Made by a program: the position numbers and the translations under genes
Notes under the pieces: model-generated
Database searches by the model: none
Told to the model about the DNA's origin: nothing
The model's input: only the letters and a program-made list of their open reading frames with translations
Shown here: in pieces, positions 10,837 to 21,972 of the stretch
How positions within the stretch are numbered: position 1 is the first letter of the stretch
How the letters are laid out: the number at the start of each line of letters is the position of its first letter
From: Budorcas taxicolor
Taxonomy: Eukaryota; Chordata; Mammalia; Artiodactyla; Bovidae
Direction of reading: 5' to 3'
Assembly: GCF_023091745.1 (NCBI RefSeq)
Contig: NC_068910.1
Location: 40,473,272 to 40,537,271, forward strand
Length of the DNA stretch: 64,000 bases

Positions 10837-11057
10837 AGAAGACAATCACAACCCACTCCAGTACTCTGGCCTGGAAAACCCCATAGATGGAGGAGACTGA
10901 GCGACTTCACTTTCACTTTTCACTTTCATGCATTGGAGAAGGAAATGGCAACCCACTCCAGTGTTCTTGCCTGGAGAACCCCAGGGACGGCAGAGCCTGG
11001 TGGGCTGCCGTCTATGGGGTGGCACAGAGTCGGATGCTACTGAAGTGACTTAGCAGC
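10837..11057 (+). mobile_element. Bov-A2 dimeric SINE with 14-base TSD
   Basis: Two Bov-A units: the first (10837-10905, shortened) ends in gactgagcgacttcac; the second starts at gcattggagaaggaaatggc and ends in ctactgaagtgacttagcag. The repeat aatggctgttatgg occurs at 10823-10836 and 11058-11071, so the dimer inserted as one unit. Confidence 0.95.
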
Positions 11058-11184
11058 AATGGCTGTTATGGGATGAAGCAATTCTGTGATTACACAGACT
11101 AGGGATTTTCTGGGTTATCATACCATAAGATTTTTCAGAGCCTATAATTTGCCTCTGTGGCTGATAGATCTCTAAGAGGTGGTT

Positions 11185-11391
11185 GTGAAAGTGTGAAAGT
11201 GTTAGTTGCCCAGTCATGTCTGACTCTTTGCGACCCCATGGACTGCAGCCCACCAGTTCCTCTGTCCATGGAATTCTTCAGTCAAGAATACTGGAGTGGG
11301 TTGTCATTCACTTCTCCAGAGGAGCTTCCCAACCCAAGGGTTGAAGCCAGGTCTCCTGCATTGCAAGAAGATTGTTTTACCAGGGCACCCC
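11185..11391 (-). mobile_element. Bov-tA SINE
   Basis: Antisense: tail (gtgaaagtgttagttgccca), body (caagaatactggagtgggtt) and tRNA-like head at the right (gtctcctgcattgcaagaag). Imperfect direct repeats aagaggtggtt (11174-11184) and aagagtggtt (11392-11401) flank it. Confidence 0.93.
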
Positions 11392-11401
11392 AAGAGTGGT
11401 T

Positions 11402-12015
11402 ATATATTATTTGCCAAATTTAATTGACCAAACACCTTTTCATAAAAAAACACCAATTCACACATTTCTGGAATTTACCTTGATGGTAAAAGCCATTCTA
11501 GATACTCTTCTGTGCAGGGGAGAAGGGGAATTTTCATTCTCTTCCTAATGAAGCACTCTTAAATGTTCTTTGGTTATCTTCTGAGACTATGAACTAACAG
11601 TCCCTTTCTGTTACTATGTATATATCAATATCATGCACAGATTCATTCATTTATTTGTTCATTCATTCAGTAAAAATTTGGAAGGTAGACACTCACTTTA
11701 TGGGACTTCACTTTTCTTCTAGGCTCATTCTAAATCCTCCATACAGTTTATACCAAAACATTTTTCCTCTGGTTCTGTTGCCCCCCCATATCAGAGAGAT
11801 CTGTAGTAGAACTATATGACCCCATTAAATGACCAAATTTTATTTGTATTTATGTGATCTGTTGGTCAAAAAACTGTATTATAATAGTACATTATGAATT
11901 TATTAAACTATTAAAAATATGTTTATTCTTAACATCATACTAAAATTTTATCTTAACTCTATCATCCCCAAATCGCTCTCATCTTCCAACACATGGAATG
12001 AAAAGCTTTGCTGTA
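11402..12015. other. No gene recognised
   Basis: Contains a short attcattcatttatt run at 11640-11670, perhaps the end of an L2 or MIR, and otherwise AT-rich unrecognised DNA. Confidence 0.4.
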
Positions 12016-12190
12016 GAATATGGTTTTCTGAATCAGATAAAATTGGGTTTTACTCTGATCTCAACCACTAATACGTGGTGTGAATCTGAATAAATTAAGT
12101 AATTGATTTAAACTTCATTTATTAGGATGATTTCAGGATCAAATGAGGTAATAGAGGCACACTGCCTAAAAAGTGATAGATCTTTTAACC
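12016..12190 (+). mobile_element. MIR SINE
   Basis: Motifs in MIR order: gggttttactctgatctcaa, taatacgtggtgtgaatctg, aacttcatttattaggatga, gatcaaatgaggtaatag. Highly diverged. Confidence 0.7.
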
Positions 12191-12369
12191 TTCTCTTTCA
12201 AGGAAAGCAGGCAAAAAGGCAAAACTGTAGTGAGGAAACATACGTTGGGAACAAAAAATTTGATTATGATGCCAATTGTCTTTACTTTTTATAGTTCCAT
12301 AGCAAATGCAGAAAGAGATACCTCATAATTATCGATGTTCTAAGTAAATAAATAGGCCATAGGAAGTTA

Positions 12370-12550
12370 AATATATTGAGTACTGTATGCTGGGTATTAT
12401 TTTAAGTGCTTTGTGCTCTGTGTGGCTTAAGGTATTTGATGTTTACAAAAATCACTTTTTACCTCCAATATTAAAGATGAGAAATCTAAGACAAATGGTT
12501 TTTCCACATCTTGAAATTCGTAGTGCTTGCTTCCAAACTCAGATAATATT
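12370..12550 (-). mobile_element. MIR SINE
   Basis: Antisense MIR order: attgagtactgtatgctggg, ttttaagtgctttgtg, attaaagatgagaaatctaa, and a degraded head near tagtgcttgcttccaaactc. Confidence 0.65.
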
Positions 12551-13150
12551 TTTAGTAGCTATGTTCTTGTTTTCTCAGATGCTTATCATGTAGAGGACTC
12601 ATTTGGCATTTCTCTGACTTGTTTTAGAGTACCTTGGGGCATTTGAACATTGACAGGCCTTTCAAATTGCCTAGGAATAGTAGTCCTATCACTAGACAAC
12701 AATTACATGTATTTAATTTTGATGTTCCATTGCTATACCAAAATGTAGAAACTATGATGCATTGTGCCAAGAAATGGTTCATTTTTCATCTGCATTAAAG
12801 CTGAATAATATTTCCTAAAATCTTGAACTACATTAATATAGTGATGTGTTTCAGTGTTTTTAAATAGCTACCACTACCAGGAACAGGAAGGTCCCTGTGA
12901 AGACTGGTACTGAGGAATTGTGAAGTTGAGAGATACTCCAAAGGTCTTCTTGCCATACTGAGCTTTAGTAGAAAATTTTACTCAAAAATCATTTACTCAC
13001 GTATAAGACTATGCTTCTAAGACTGTGCTGGAAACATAAAAATAAATATGCCTATCTTTAGAAAGCTAAAGATCTAGAAAGAGGATCAGGTAGGTAAACA
13101 GATTATAACCTTGCTTTCCTACTGGAAGCATGTGTGAGGAGCCTCTCAAC
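12551..13150. other. No gene or repeat recognised
   Basis: AT-rich sequence without recognisable families or open frames of note. Confidence 0.4.
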
Positions 13151-13221
13151 ATCCAGGAATCAAACCTGGGTCTCCTGCATTACAGGTGGATTCTTTACCA
13201 TCTAAGCTAACAGGGAAGCCC
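13151..13221 (-). mobile_element. Bov-tA SINE, head only
   Basis: Antisense tRNA-like head only: atccaggaatcaaacctggg, gtctcctgcattacaggtgg, taagctaacagggaagcccc. The Bov-A body is missing. Confidence 0.85.
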
Positions 13222-13429
13222 CTAAAGGAAGACAGATATATCAAAATGTTTCAAAAGATGATAGAGTGGACTTCACAAAGTGTTATTTGATAACTGGTCA
13301 TGATATATAATGGATCTCATTATAAGTTCATTCTTGAGCACAGTCATACTTTTGATTTTATCATTGGTTCAGATCTCTATTCTCATGAACATAATAATGT
13401 AGTAATCATGTCTGCTTTGGTTTGTATAG

Positions 13430-13615
13430 CATGGGTTTGAATGAACTTCCACCATTAATATCTCTCTAGCCTTGGACAAGTTACTTAGCCCCCTCTGAGC
13501 CTTTGTTACATCATCTCTAAAAATGGGATAATAAATAAATAAACTTGGTAGACAAAGTCAGTAAATATTACTTGCAGCTTTTACTATTATTATTGCTGTT
13601 GAGAGTATAATGATG
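13430..13615 (+). mobile_element. MIR SINE
   Basis: MIR order: gcatgggtttgaatgaactt, ccttggacaagttacttagc, gagcctttgttacatcatct, aaaatgggataataaataa. Confidence 0.8.
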
Positions 13616-13763
13616 AGGTGTGAGTTTAACAACAAATTGCACATTCAAGTTCAAAGCTTATTTTAATAGACAGTAGCAGAGGAAGGAAAAACATTCTGAT
13701 ATTTAAATTAAAGCTTGCATTTGATAATAATTGGGGCACTTCTCCCACTGACACTGATCATAT

Positions 13764-13974
13764 GAAAGTGAAGAGTGAAAGTGTTATTTACTTCAGTCAT
13801 GTCTGACTCTTTGCTGCCCCGTGGACTGTAACCTGTCAGGCTCCTCTATCTATGGAATTCTCCAGGCAAGAGTACTGGAGTGGGTTCCCAAGGCGTCCTC
13901 CAGGGGATCTTACTGACCCAGGGATCCTACATTGCAAGCAGATTCTTTACCATCTGAGCCACCACGGAAGCCCT
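13764..13974 (-). mobile_element. Bov-tA SINE
   Basis: Antisense full unit from the gaaagtgaagagtgaaagtg tail to the head (accatctgagccaccacgga). A short deletion in the body follows 'ctggagtgggttccc'. Confidence 0.93.
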
Positions 13975-14702
13975 AGTGTGGTAAATACTTCAACTGTCTG
14001 CATTATGTGCTGTTCACTAGTCAGAATCACCATAGATTCATTGGGGAAGAGGCTCCTTTTTCTGGTGTCTTGTGTGAGCTGGCAATCGTGAAATCTTGTT
14101 GCTTGGTTTAGGTTGTTCTCCCTGCCCTTTCTGTGGTCCACTCTATCCTCAAGGGCAATAGGAGTCAGTGATTTTGGCAACATCATTGCTTGTCCTGACA
14201 GCTTTGTATGCATTTGAAGCATGCAGATTTGGGGTACTACCTAGATAATTTGTTGGTGCTAGTTTTACCAAACATCCTCACCAAAAGAGAAAAGGGAGTG
14301 ATTCAAATCATTTAGAAATTTAGGGCTAACTATAACGATCCAAATGTGGTTATTAGCATCTTTTAAAATAAAATTGGCAGCTTGAAAAATGAACTCAATC
14401 AAAGTGACCAGATGTTTTGCACTTGGTTAAATGTAGTCTCATTAGCCAATCAGTACAAACAACTGATTAAACCTTTTGCTAAAGAATTTCAATTAAACAA
14501 ACAAATAAACAACAAAAAAACTGTACAGGCAAATTTCTTTTGTTTTCTTCTACTTGAAATTGTGAATTTGTGATGGGAAACCACAGATGGACTTTCACTC
14601 CTAATTCTTGTGAGGATCTGGATGACCTAAAACCCAAGACTAACTTTAAGTTTGATTACAAATGAAACTTTCAAATGGAAAAAGGCTACAGTAATCTGAA
14701 AA
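13975..14702. other. No gene or repeat recognised
   Basis: A 91-codon minus-strand opening (14222-13947) ends inside the SINE head and is not protein-like. A short caaacaaataaacaacaaaa run lies near 14497. Confidence 0.4.
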
Positions 14703-14805
14703 CTTTTTTATTTTTTAATTAGTTTTATTGCAGTATAGTTGATTTATACTGTTGCATTAATTTCTGTGGCACAGCAAAGTGATTCAGTTATATATATATA
14801 TACAC
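14703..14805 (-). mobile_element. L1 3'UTR, left part, split by a SINE
   Basis: Antisense L1 3'UTR (attgcagtatagttgattta, ggcacagcaaagtgattcag) up to the SINE insertion. Confidence 0.85.
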
Positions 14806-15034
14806 GCGACTTCACTTTCACTTTGGGGTTTCCCTGGTAGCTCAGAGGTTAAAGCGTCTGCCTGCAATGTAGGAGACCTGGGTTCGATAACTGGGTTGGG
14901 AAGATCCCCTGGAGAAGGAAATGGCAACCCACTTCAGTATTCTTGCCTGGAGAATCCCATAGACAGAGGAGCCTGGTGGGCCACAGTCCATGGGGTTGCA
15001 AAGAGTTGGACATGACTGAGCGACTTCACTTTCA
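14806..15034 (+). mobile_element. Bov-tA SINE preceded by a copy of its own tail
   Basis: The full Bov-tA (head ggtttccctggtagctcag from 14825) ends in gcgacttcactttcac (15019-15034). The same 16 bases precede the head at 14806-14821, so the inserted unit starts with tail sequence. Confidence 0.93.
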
Positions 15035-15275
15035 CACATATATATGGATAGTTATATTATCTTTTTAATATATAATTTTCAACTTTATATTTTGTATGGT
15101 GTATAGCTGACTAAAAATGCTGTGGTACAGCAAAGGGACTCAGCCGTACACATACATGTATCCATTACCCCTTAAACTCCTCTCCCATCCCAGGCTGACA
15201 CATAACACTTAGCAGAGTTCCTGTGCTATAGGTAGGTCCTTGTTTGTTGAGAATGATTTTGTGTGCATTTTATTG
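15035..15275 (-). mobile_element. L1 3'UTR, right part
   Basis: Antisense L1 3'UTR resumes, with gctgtggtacagcaaaggga and gcacttaa-like text near the acttagcagagttcctgtgc motif (15209). It may be a second old copy, because the cagcaaag motif repeats on both sides of the SINE. Confidence 0.75.
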
Positions 15276-15350
15276 CCTTGTGCACCACAGATATGAAAAT
15301 AGAGGTATTATATTTTAAATTTGTACAAAATGTTTTACTTTTTAACATAT

Positions 15351-16752
15351 CAGTTCAGTTCAGTTCAGTTCAGTCACTCAGTCGTGTCCGACTCTTTGTA
15401 ACCCCATGAACCGCAGCACGCCAGGCCTCCCTATCCATCACCAACTCACTAGCTTTGTCCATAGTGATGCTTCCTAAGGCCCACTTCACTTTGCATTCCA
15501 GGATGTCTGGCTCTAGGTGATTGTGAGTGATCACACCATCATGATTATCTGGGTTGTGAAGATCTTCTTTGTACAGTTTTTCTGTGTATTCTTGCCACCT
15601 CTTCTTAATATCTTCTGCTTCTGTTATGTCCATCACATTTCTGTCCTTTATTGAACCCATCTTTGTATGAAAAGTTCCCTTGGTAACTCTAATTTTCTTG
15701 AAAAGATCTCTAGTCTTTCCCATTTTATTGTTTTCCTCTATTTCTTTGCACTGATCACTGAGGAAGGCTTTCTTATCTCTCCTTGCTATTCTTTGGAACT
15801 CTGTGTTCAAATGGGTATATCTTTCCTTTTCTCCTTTGCTTTTTGCTTCTCCTCTTTTCAGAGTTACTTGTAAGGCCTCCTCAGACAGCCATTTAGCTTT
15901 TTTGCAATTCTTTTTCTAGGGGATGGTCTTGATTCCTGTCTCCTCTACAATGTCATGAACGTCCATCCATAGTTCATCAGGCATTCTGTCTATCAGATCT
16001 AGTCCCTTAAATCTATTTCTCACTTCCACTGTATAGTCATAAGGGATTTTATTTAGGTCATAGCTGAATGGTCTAGTGGTTTTCCCCACTTTCTTCAATT
16101 TAAGTCTGAATTTGACAATAAGGAGTTCATGATCTGAGCCACAGTCAGCTCCCAGCCTTGTTTTTGCTGCCTGTAGAGAGCTTCTCCACATTTGGCTACA
16201 AAGAATATAATCAGTCTGATTTCAGTGTTGACCATCTGGTGATATCCATGTGTAGAGCCTTCTCTTGTGTTGTTGGAAGATGGTGTTTGCTATAACCAGT
16301 GCGTTCTCTTGGCAGAACTTTATTAGCCTTTGCTCTTCTTCATTCTGTACTCCAAGGCCAAATTTGCCAGTTACTCCAGGTGTTTCTTGACTTCCTACTT
16401 TTGCATTCCAGTCCTCTATAATGAAAAGGACATCTTTTTGGGGTGTTAGTTCTAGAAGGTCTTGTAGGTCTTCATAGAACCATTCAGATTCAACTTCTTC
16501 AGCATTACTGGTCCAGGCATAGACTTTGATTACCTTGATATTGAATGGTTTGCCTTGGAAATGAACAGAGATAGATCATACTTTCATTTTTGAGACTGCA
16601 TCCAAGTACTGTATTTCGTACTCTTTTGTTTACTATGATGGTTACTCCATTTCTTCTAAGGGATTCCTGCCCACATTAGTAGATATAATGGTCATCTGAG
16701 TTAGATTCACCCATTCCAGTCCATCTTAGTTCACTGATTCCTAGAATGTCAA
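15351..16752 (-). mobile_element. Internally deleted BovB (endonuclease joined to 3' tail)
   Basis: On the minus strand the element reads 5' to 3': apurinic endonuclease-type domain (GSDHELLIVKFRL at about 16143-16105 holds the SDH motif), the linker region (NHDGVITHNHLEPDI), then directly the extreme C-terminus MDREAWRAAVHGVTKSRTRL and the (CTGAA)n tail at 15351. The whole reverse transcriptase is absent, about half of a ~3 kb BovB. The join (near 15455-15440) lies at MDKASEL/VMDREAW and stays in frame, giving a 146-codon opening at 15810-15370. Near-identical 11-base repeats ttttaacatat (15340-15350) and ttttaacacat (16753-16763) suggest it inserted as one unit. Upstream, the endonuclease frame carries other breaks. 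Confidence 0.93.
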
Positions 16753-16827
16753 TTTTAACACATGATCACATATAATATGCCAGTTCAATCAACATGCTAT
16801 AATAATTAATCTACTATAATTGATATA

Positions 16828-16892
16828 GCCTGGCATGCTACAGTCCAGGGATCATAAAGACTCAGATACCACTTAATGACTCAATAACAACA
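16828..16892 (+). mobile_element. 65-base SINE tail insertion with perfect TSD
   Basis: gcctggcatgctacagtcca to gactcaataacaacaa is only the 3' end of a Bov-type SINE. A 12-base repeat ataattgatata lies at 16816-16827 and 16893-16904, which shows insertion in this truncated form. Confidence 0.9.
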
Positions 16893-16904
16893 ATAATTGA
16901 TATA

Positions 16905-17085
16905 TTTAGATAATTTCTTGTAATCTTCATAACACCCATGGATGCCAAGAGACAGGGATTATGAATGCTTTGTTACAAATCGTAGATTTCTGGCACAAAA
17001 ATTGAATGATGTGCCCAATGCCATCCAATTTGGTAAAGCTGATAGTAATCCAAGATCCCTCAGAACTTAACTGGTACTTCTTCCC
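16905..17085 (-). mobile_element. MIR SINE
   Basis: Antisense MIR order: cttgtaatcttcataacacc, aagagacagggattatgaat, gatgtgcccaatgccatcca, aatccaagatccctcagaac. Confidence 0.6.
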
Positions 17086-17253
17086 ATGGTCAGCTGCATA
17101 GCGCTAAATTAGGATAACATGTTGATCCATTTGGGGACATAATTAGAGAGGACTGTTTTTTTTATAGAATGTTTAATATCATAAGTTTATTTATAGGTAG
17201 AGTGATTGATTATGTAGTTCAATAGTTGAAATCAACCTTGGTATAACATTTGA

Positions 17254-17591
17254 GTCCCTTGGACTGCAAGGACATCCAACCAGTCCATCCTAAAGGAGAT
17301 CATTCCTGGGTGTTCATTGGAAGGACTGATGTTGAAGCTGAGACTCCAATACTTTGGCCACCTGATGCAAAGAGCTGACTCATTGGAAAAGACCTTGATG
17401 CTGGGAAAGACTGAGGGCAGGAGGAGAAGGGGATGACAGAAGATGAGATGGTTGGATGGTGTCACCGACTCAATGGACATGAGTTTCAGTGAACTCTGGG
17501 AGTTGGTGATGGACAGGGAGGCCTGGTGTGCTGCAGTTCATGGGGTCACAAAGAGTCGGACACAACTGAGTGACTGAACTGAACTGAACTG
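17254..17591 (+). mobile_element. BovB 3' end with TSD
   Basis: 5'-truncated BovB: gtcccttggactgcaaggac to the gactgaactgaactgaactg tail. The flanking 11-base repeat ataacatttga is at 17243-17253 and 17592-17602. Confidence 0.96.
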
Positions 17592-17638
17592 ATAACATTT
17601 GAATCATGCAGGAATTTTAAAGTATCATCTTTGCCTAG

Positions 17639-17768
17639 TGGGCTTCCCTGGTAACTCAGATGGTAAAAAAATCTGCCTGCAACCCACTCCAGTATTCTTG
17701 CCTAGAGAATGCCAGAGACAGACCATGGAGTCTCAAAGAGCTGGACACGACTCAGCAGCTAACACTTA
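17639..17768 (+). mobile_element. Bov-tA SINE with internal deletion
   Basis: Head (gtgggcttccctggtaactc) jumps from tctgcctgcaa straight to cccactccagtattcttg, losing the B-box and linker of about 60 bases, then continues to the tail. Confidence 0.92.
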
Positions 17769-18380
17769 CCTAATCTTTGTAACTTTGTAGCCTTAGGTCC
17801 AATAATAGGAATTCAGATTTCGTAGTTTGACATACTTTAACATATATAAGCGTAAGATACCAGCTCTATTTGAAATGTATTTCTGCCTAATTATTTAAAA
17901 ACAAAGTTCCCTAATTCTTGTTAGTTATTTATTTAATATACAGGAAATGAAATTAAGTATGAATATAGAATGAGAGTTAATAGACCTCCTGTTAGAATAC
18001 CAAATATGCTTTATAAAGCTGCCATAATTATGAAGACCAGACTTGAAGTCTGATTTATGGGAGTTTTCCTCAAGAATAAATCTAAGGAAGCATGCTCAGA
18101 GATGTGTTAAAGACATAAAAATAACAACACATTGTATGCACATAGAAAATAAAATCTTTTGGTAGTGGGAGTATATATGGGTTTCGTTTAATTTCTCTTA
18201 CCCTCTATTTTCCACATTTATATGAGTTGCCTGTTAGTTTTATTATTAAATATTTAATAAACTTTATTTTTATGGAAAAAGTAGCTCTGAACTGACCACT
18301 TTGTAGCTTAGACATAGTTGTAAACCCAAGCAGCATTTACTTATTCCTGTCTAGATGATTTGGTGCCAGAACTAACTGCT
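17769..18380. other. No gene or repeat recognised
   Basis: AT-rich DNA without recognisable families. Confidence 0.4.
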
Positions 18381-18595
18381 CAGTTCAGTTCAGTTCAGTC
18401 GCTCAGTCGTGTCCGACTCTTTGCAACCCCATGAATCACAGCATGCCAGGCCTCCCTGTCCATCACCATCTCCCGGAGTTCACTCAGACTCATGTCCATC
18501 GAGTCAGTGATGCCATCCAGCCATCTCATCCTCTGTCGTCCCCTTCTCCTCCTGCCCCCAATCCCTCCCAGCATCAGAGTCTTTTCCAATGACAC
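18381..18595 (-). mobile_element. BovB 3' end
   Basis: Antisense: cagttcagttcagttcagtc tail, then the codons for DREAWHAVIHGVAKSRTRLS and LGGIGGRRRRGRQRMRWLDG. Truncated after the SLEKTLM region. Confidence 0.95.
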
Positions 18596-18851
18596 ACTTT
18601 GCCTGAAATGCTTCTCAATACCCCCATTAAATCAGGTCCCATCTTATTATTTGAAATCATTCTCATGAGCCATCACTGGTCACTCTATAAGTTTTCCAGT
18701 TTCTGTCATATCATCACATATTATGTATGTCATAATTATAGTCACTACCTGATATTTATGTTTGGACATTAAATTTTTGTCTGATAGAATTTACATATCA
18801 CAATAAAATTGACTGTGTACAATTTTATTTATTTCCACATTTGCAATGTAT

Positions 18852-19007
18852 ACAACAGGTTGAAATGTTTGAATGGCATAACTGACTCAATGGACACAAG
18901 TCTGAGCAAACTCTGGAAGATAATGAAGAACAGGGAAGCTTGGGGTGCTCCAGTTCATAGGTTCACAGAGAGTCGGACATGACTAAGTGACTGAACAATG
19001 AACAACA
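18852..19007 (+). mobile_element. Diverged BovB 3' end with near-perfect TSD
   Basis: Older BovB tail (ggcataactgactcaatgga, gtcggacatgactaagtgac, ending gaacaatgaacaacag). Flanked by gcaatgtat (18843-18851) and gcaatgcat (19008-19016). Confidence 0.85.
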
Positions 19008-19016
19008 GCAATGCAT

Positions 19017-19744
19017 TTGGCAGTGTATCATGCACAATGTTTTCTGAAGAACTGTCAAAATGAATTCAATGAGTGACTGGATTAATTGGTCTAAAAGGGT
19101 ACTCTCATAGGTTTTATCCCCTATCCAAATCCCAGATCTGTACTCAAAGATGATTAGGTTATTTCAGTGGACATCTTCATCCATAGAGTGGTATCTTATT
19201 GTCTTGTATCATTTGATTCTCGTCTCTGTGGTAGTGAGGGCTTTACTGGCTTCATTTTTTTCTAGGAGACACTGGCCATACGAAGAAGGCATTTGAGTTG
19301 TAATTCATTTTACCTGGGAAAAATGGAGCATTTCATCGTTTATAAAGTTGTTGCTTTGAAACTGGTGAATGGGAGATAAAAGCCTGCAGACTAGTCTGTG
19401 AGCTAAGTCAGTCCAATAGAGCATGTTTAGTGTGACCGCCAGGGATTTTTCTCAAACTCAATTTATGAAAAGGAAAATATGCAAGGCAGCCAATTTTCCA
19501 CTTCAGATCCCCTAACAAAAGCTTTCAGAACTGACAGCTTATACTTTATTAAACAGAATATAAATTAATAAACACACACACACAATCTTGTGACTAATTG
19601 TATTTACTAGCATTTCAGGGTCAGATAAGAGAGAATGTCTCTGTGAAAAACCTCTTGATTCTTCTTTCTCCTCCAGCAATTTTTATATGTATGCTTACTT
19701 TTGCAATCTTTAAAGAATGTTGATACATTTTTAAACTCAAGAAA
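19017..19744. other. No gene recognised
   Basis: Unrecognised DNA with a short (CA)n at 19571-19584. Confidence 0.4.
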
Positions 19745-20990
19745 TATGTATTGAAAACCTGTTGTGAGCCAGAAACTATTCCAGACTCTGGGGATATGGC
19801 ACTGAAGAAAAGGAATGGAAAATCCTGTTATGGAATCTACATTCCAGTGGGTGAAAGGGGACAAATATATAATAAAAATGAGGTATATCAGGTGGTATTA
19901 AATACTAGGGAGAAAAATAAAGCAGAGATGGGGTTATAAATTGTCAGCACAGGATAGGCCTGCAGAATAAATGCAATGGCCCTGCAGTTAAACTGTTCCT
20001 GGATGCTCAAACCAAGAGCAGAACAGCTGAAACAGACGGAGCAGGGAGGAGAGTAGTCAGATGTTATTCACAGAGGCACTGGAAATCAGATCATAAAGAG
20101 ATTCACAGGCCAATGTAAAGACTCAGCTTCTGAGATAAGAAAGTATGAAAGGAGGAGGATCAGATGAATCAAACATTTATACCTGACAGGAATTGCTATT
20201 GCCCGGAATGGGGAATATTGTCTAGGGGATCATGTTTTGGGGGAAGACAGATGTCAGGAATTGGATTTTGGACCTACAGTTTTTTGAGAAGATTGCAAAC
20301 AGTTGGTTGTATGAGTGTGGAACTCAGAGGAGAATATGGTAATCATGGGATAGAGTTGGTACTGAAAGCCATGGGCCTGGGTGAGATAGATGGCCAAGAG
20401 AAAGTGGAGAGCCCCGTGAAGTAAGTCCAATGACACTAAAGCTTAAATGTTAGCGAGAGGAAGAAGAGCCTTTAGTAACATGGGGAGAAAAATCAGCAAA
20501 AAGTATAATGTCCTAGAAGCCTGCTAAGGAAGGAGTTAGGAGAATAAAGGATTCACTCTCAGTGTTGCTATAGGTTCGGTATGAAAAAAATGCTGAAAAT
20601 CAACTGTTGAGTTGAGCAGGATGGAGGTTCTTAGTGAACCTGATGAGAAATTTCATTTGAGTGATGGAAGTAAAGATCTAATTGCAGTGAGTTCAGGAAA
20701 GAATATAGAGGTGGTGACAACTCTTTTGAGAAGCTCTTCTACAAAGGAGAACTAAAAAGTGAATCGAAAGCTTAAAGAAAATGTGGGCATCAAAGGAAGA
20801 AATTTTGAAGATGGAAGAATTCACAGCATGTTTGTATGCTAATGTGAGTGATCCAGTAGAGAGGGGAAAATGGATGGATAATTTAGTAAAGAACATGATA
20901 ATTGCCAGAGTGACACTCTTGAGTGGATGAGAAGAAAGAAGATCTAAGGTAGAGATGAACATGATTATTTATATCTAGTAACAAAATGAA
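19745..20990 (+). repeat. Ancient mammalian repeat tract, family not assigned
   Basis: The order tattgaaaacctgttgtgag, actattccagactctgggga, ggaatctacattccagtggg, ggcactggaaatcag, aggccaatgtaaagactc, then near 20820 cagcatgtttgtatgctaat and gatccagtagagagggg follows a long old mammalian repeat that I recall in pieces but cannot name. The purine-rich strand explains the open stretches here (19751-19939, 20164-20424); neither is protein-like. Confidence 0.45.
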
Positions 20991-21221
20991 AACTGTCGAT
21001 TAGAATGGAAATTATTGATTATTTTTACCTAGACACTAGTGGAGAGAAAGAACAGTGGTGGTATCATGATCTTCCAAGCATACTGCTTTTTTCCCAAATA
21101 AAATCAGAAATAAGAGCTTCAGCTAAAAGTGAGGATCAGAGAGGTACTGCTGAAAAGTTGAGAAGGAGGAGAAGATTTTAAATTTTCTTCTAAAAGAACA
21201 AGAGAGTGAATGGAGGAGAGA

Positions 21222-21432
21222 AGAGATTGGCACACTTTTTCTATGAAGGACCAGATAGTAAAGATTTTAGCTTTGGGCTATTTGGACTCTGTCACAATTT
21301 CTCAATTCTGACTTACAGGGGAAGCAGCTATAGACAATATACAAGCACAAATGGATATAGCTGTGTCCCCCATACAACATTATTTGTAAAATCAGACATT
21401 AGTCTGGATTTGGCTATTGGGGTTATAGTGTT
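21222..21432 (-). mobile_element. hAT-Charlie-like transposon, second copy
   Basis: Same family as 1796-2008 in reverse: gattggcacactttttctat, aaggaccagatagtaaagat, agctatagacaatatac and gtctggatttggctattggg. Confidence 0.7.
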
Positions 21433-21814
21433 CTTACTAACAACAAAACAAAACAACACTAAGGGACCATTTTAGATGAGTGGGTCAAGAAAAGTAATGC
21501 CATTTAATACACTGCGGGTTTTTCTTCAACTGGTTTTTCTGTGCTGAGCACATGGAAAATGTGGCTTAACTAAGGTTGAGATTTTGGCAGGAAAGAGTAA
21601 CCAACAGATGGAGGTATGCAAAGAAATCATAATAATTAGTAGTGGAATCTAACTAGGCTCATTAAAGAAGAGGAAAAGGTAGGAGCAGGGTGAAAGAGTA
21701 AAACGTTGGCAGGCCCAAAGGAGTGTGGTTGTAGTTGCAGAAATGTTGGAGTAGGCATGTTAAAGGGAGTAAATTTAAAAAGGTAGGAAACGTCCTCCAG
21801 AATAAAATAAATGG

Positions 21815-21972
21815 TGTTTATAATAACATGATGGAGGTGTTGGCTAATCCTATGGTGGTAATCATTTTGCAACATATAGGTTTATTAAATCAACACATTA
21901 CACATTTTAAACTTACACAATAATGTATGTCAGTTACATCTCATCTAAACTGGAAAAAATAAAAAATGATAG
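21815..21972 (+). mobile_element. L1M 3' end
   Basis: Typical L1 3'UTR end: gtgttggctaatcctatggt, aatcattttgcaacatatag, cattttaaacttacacaata, ending in an A-rich run at 21951-21968. Confidence 0.8.
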
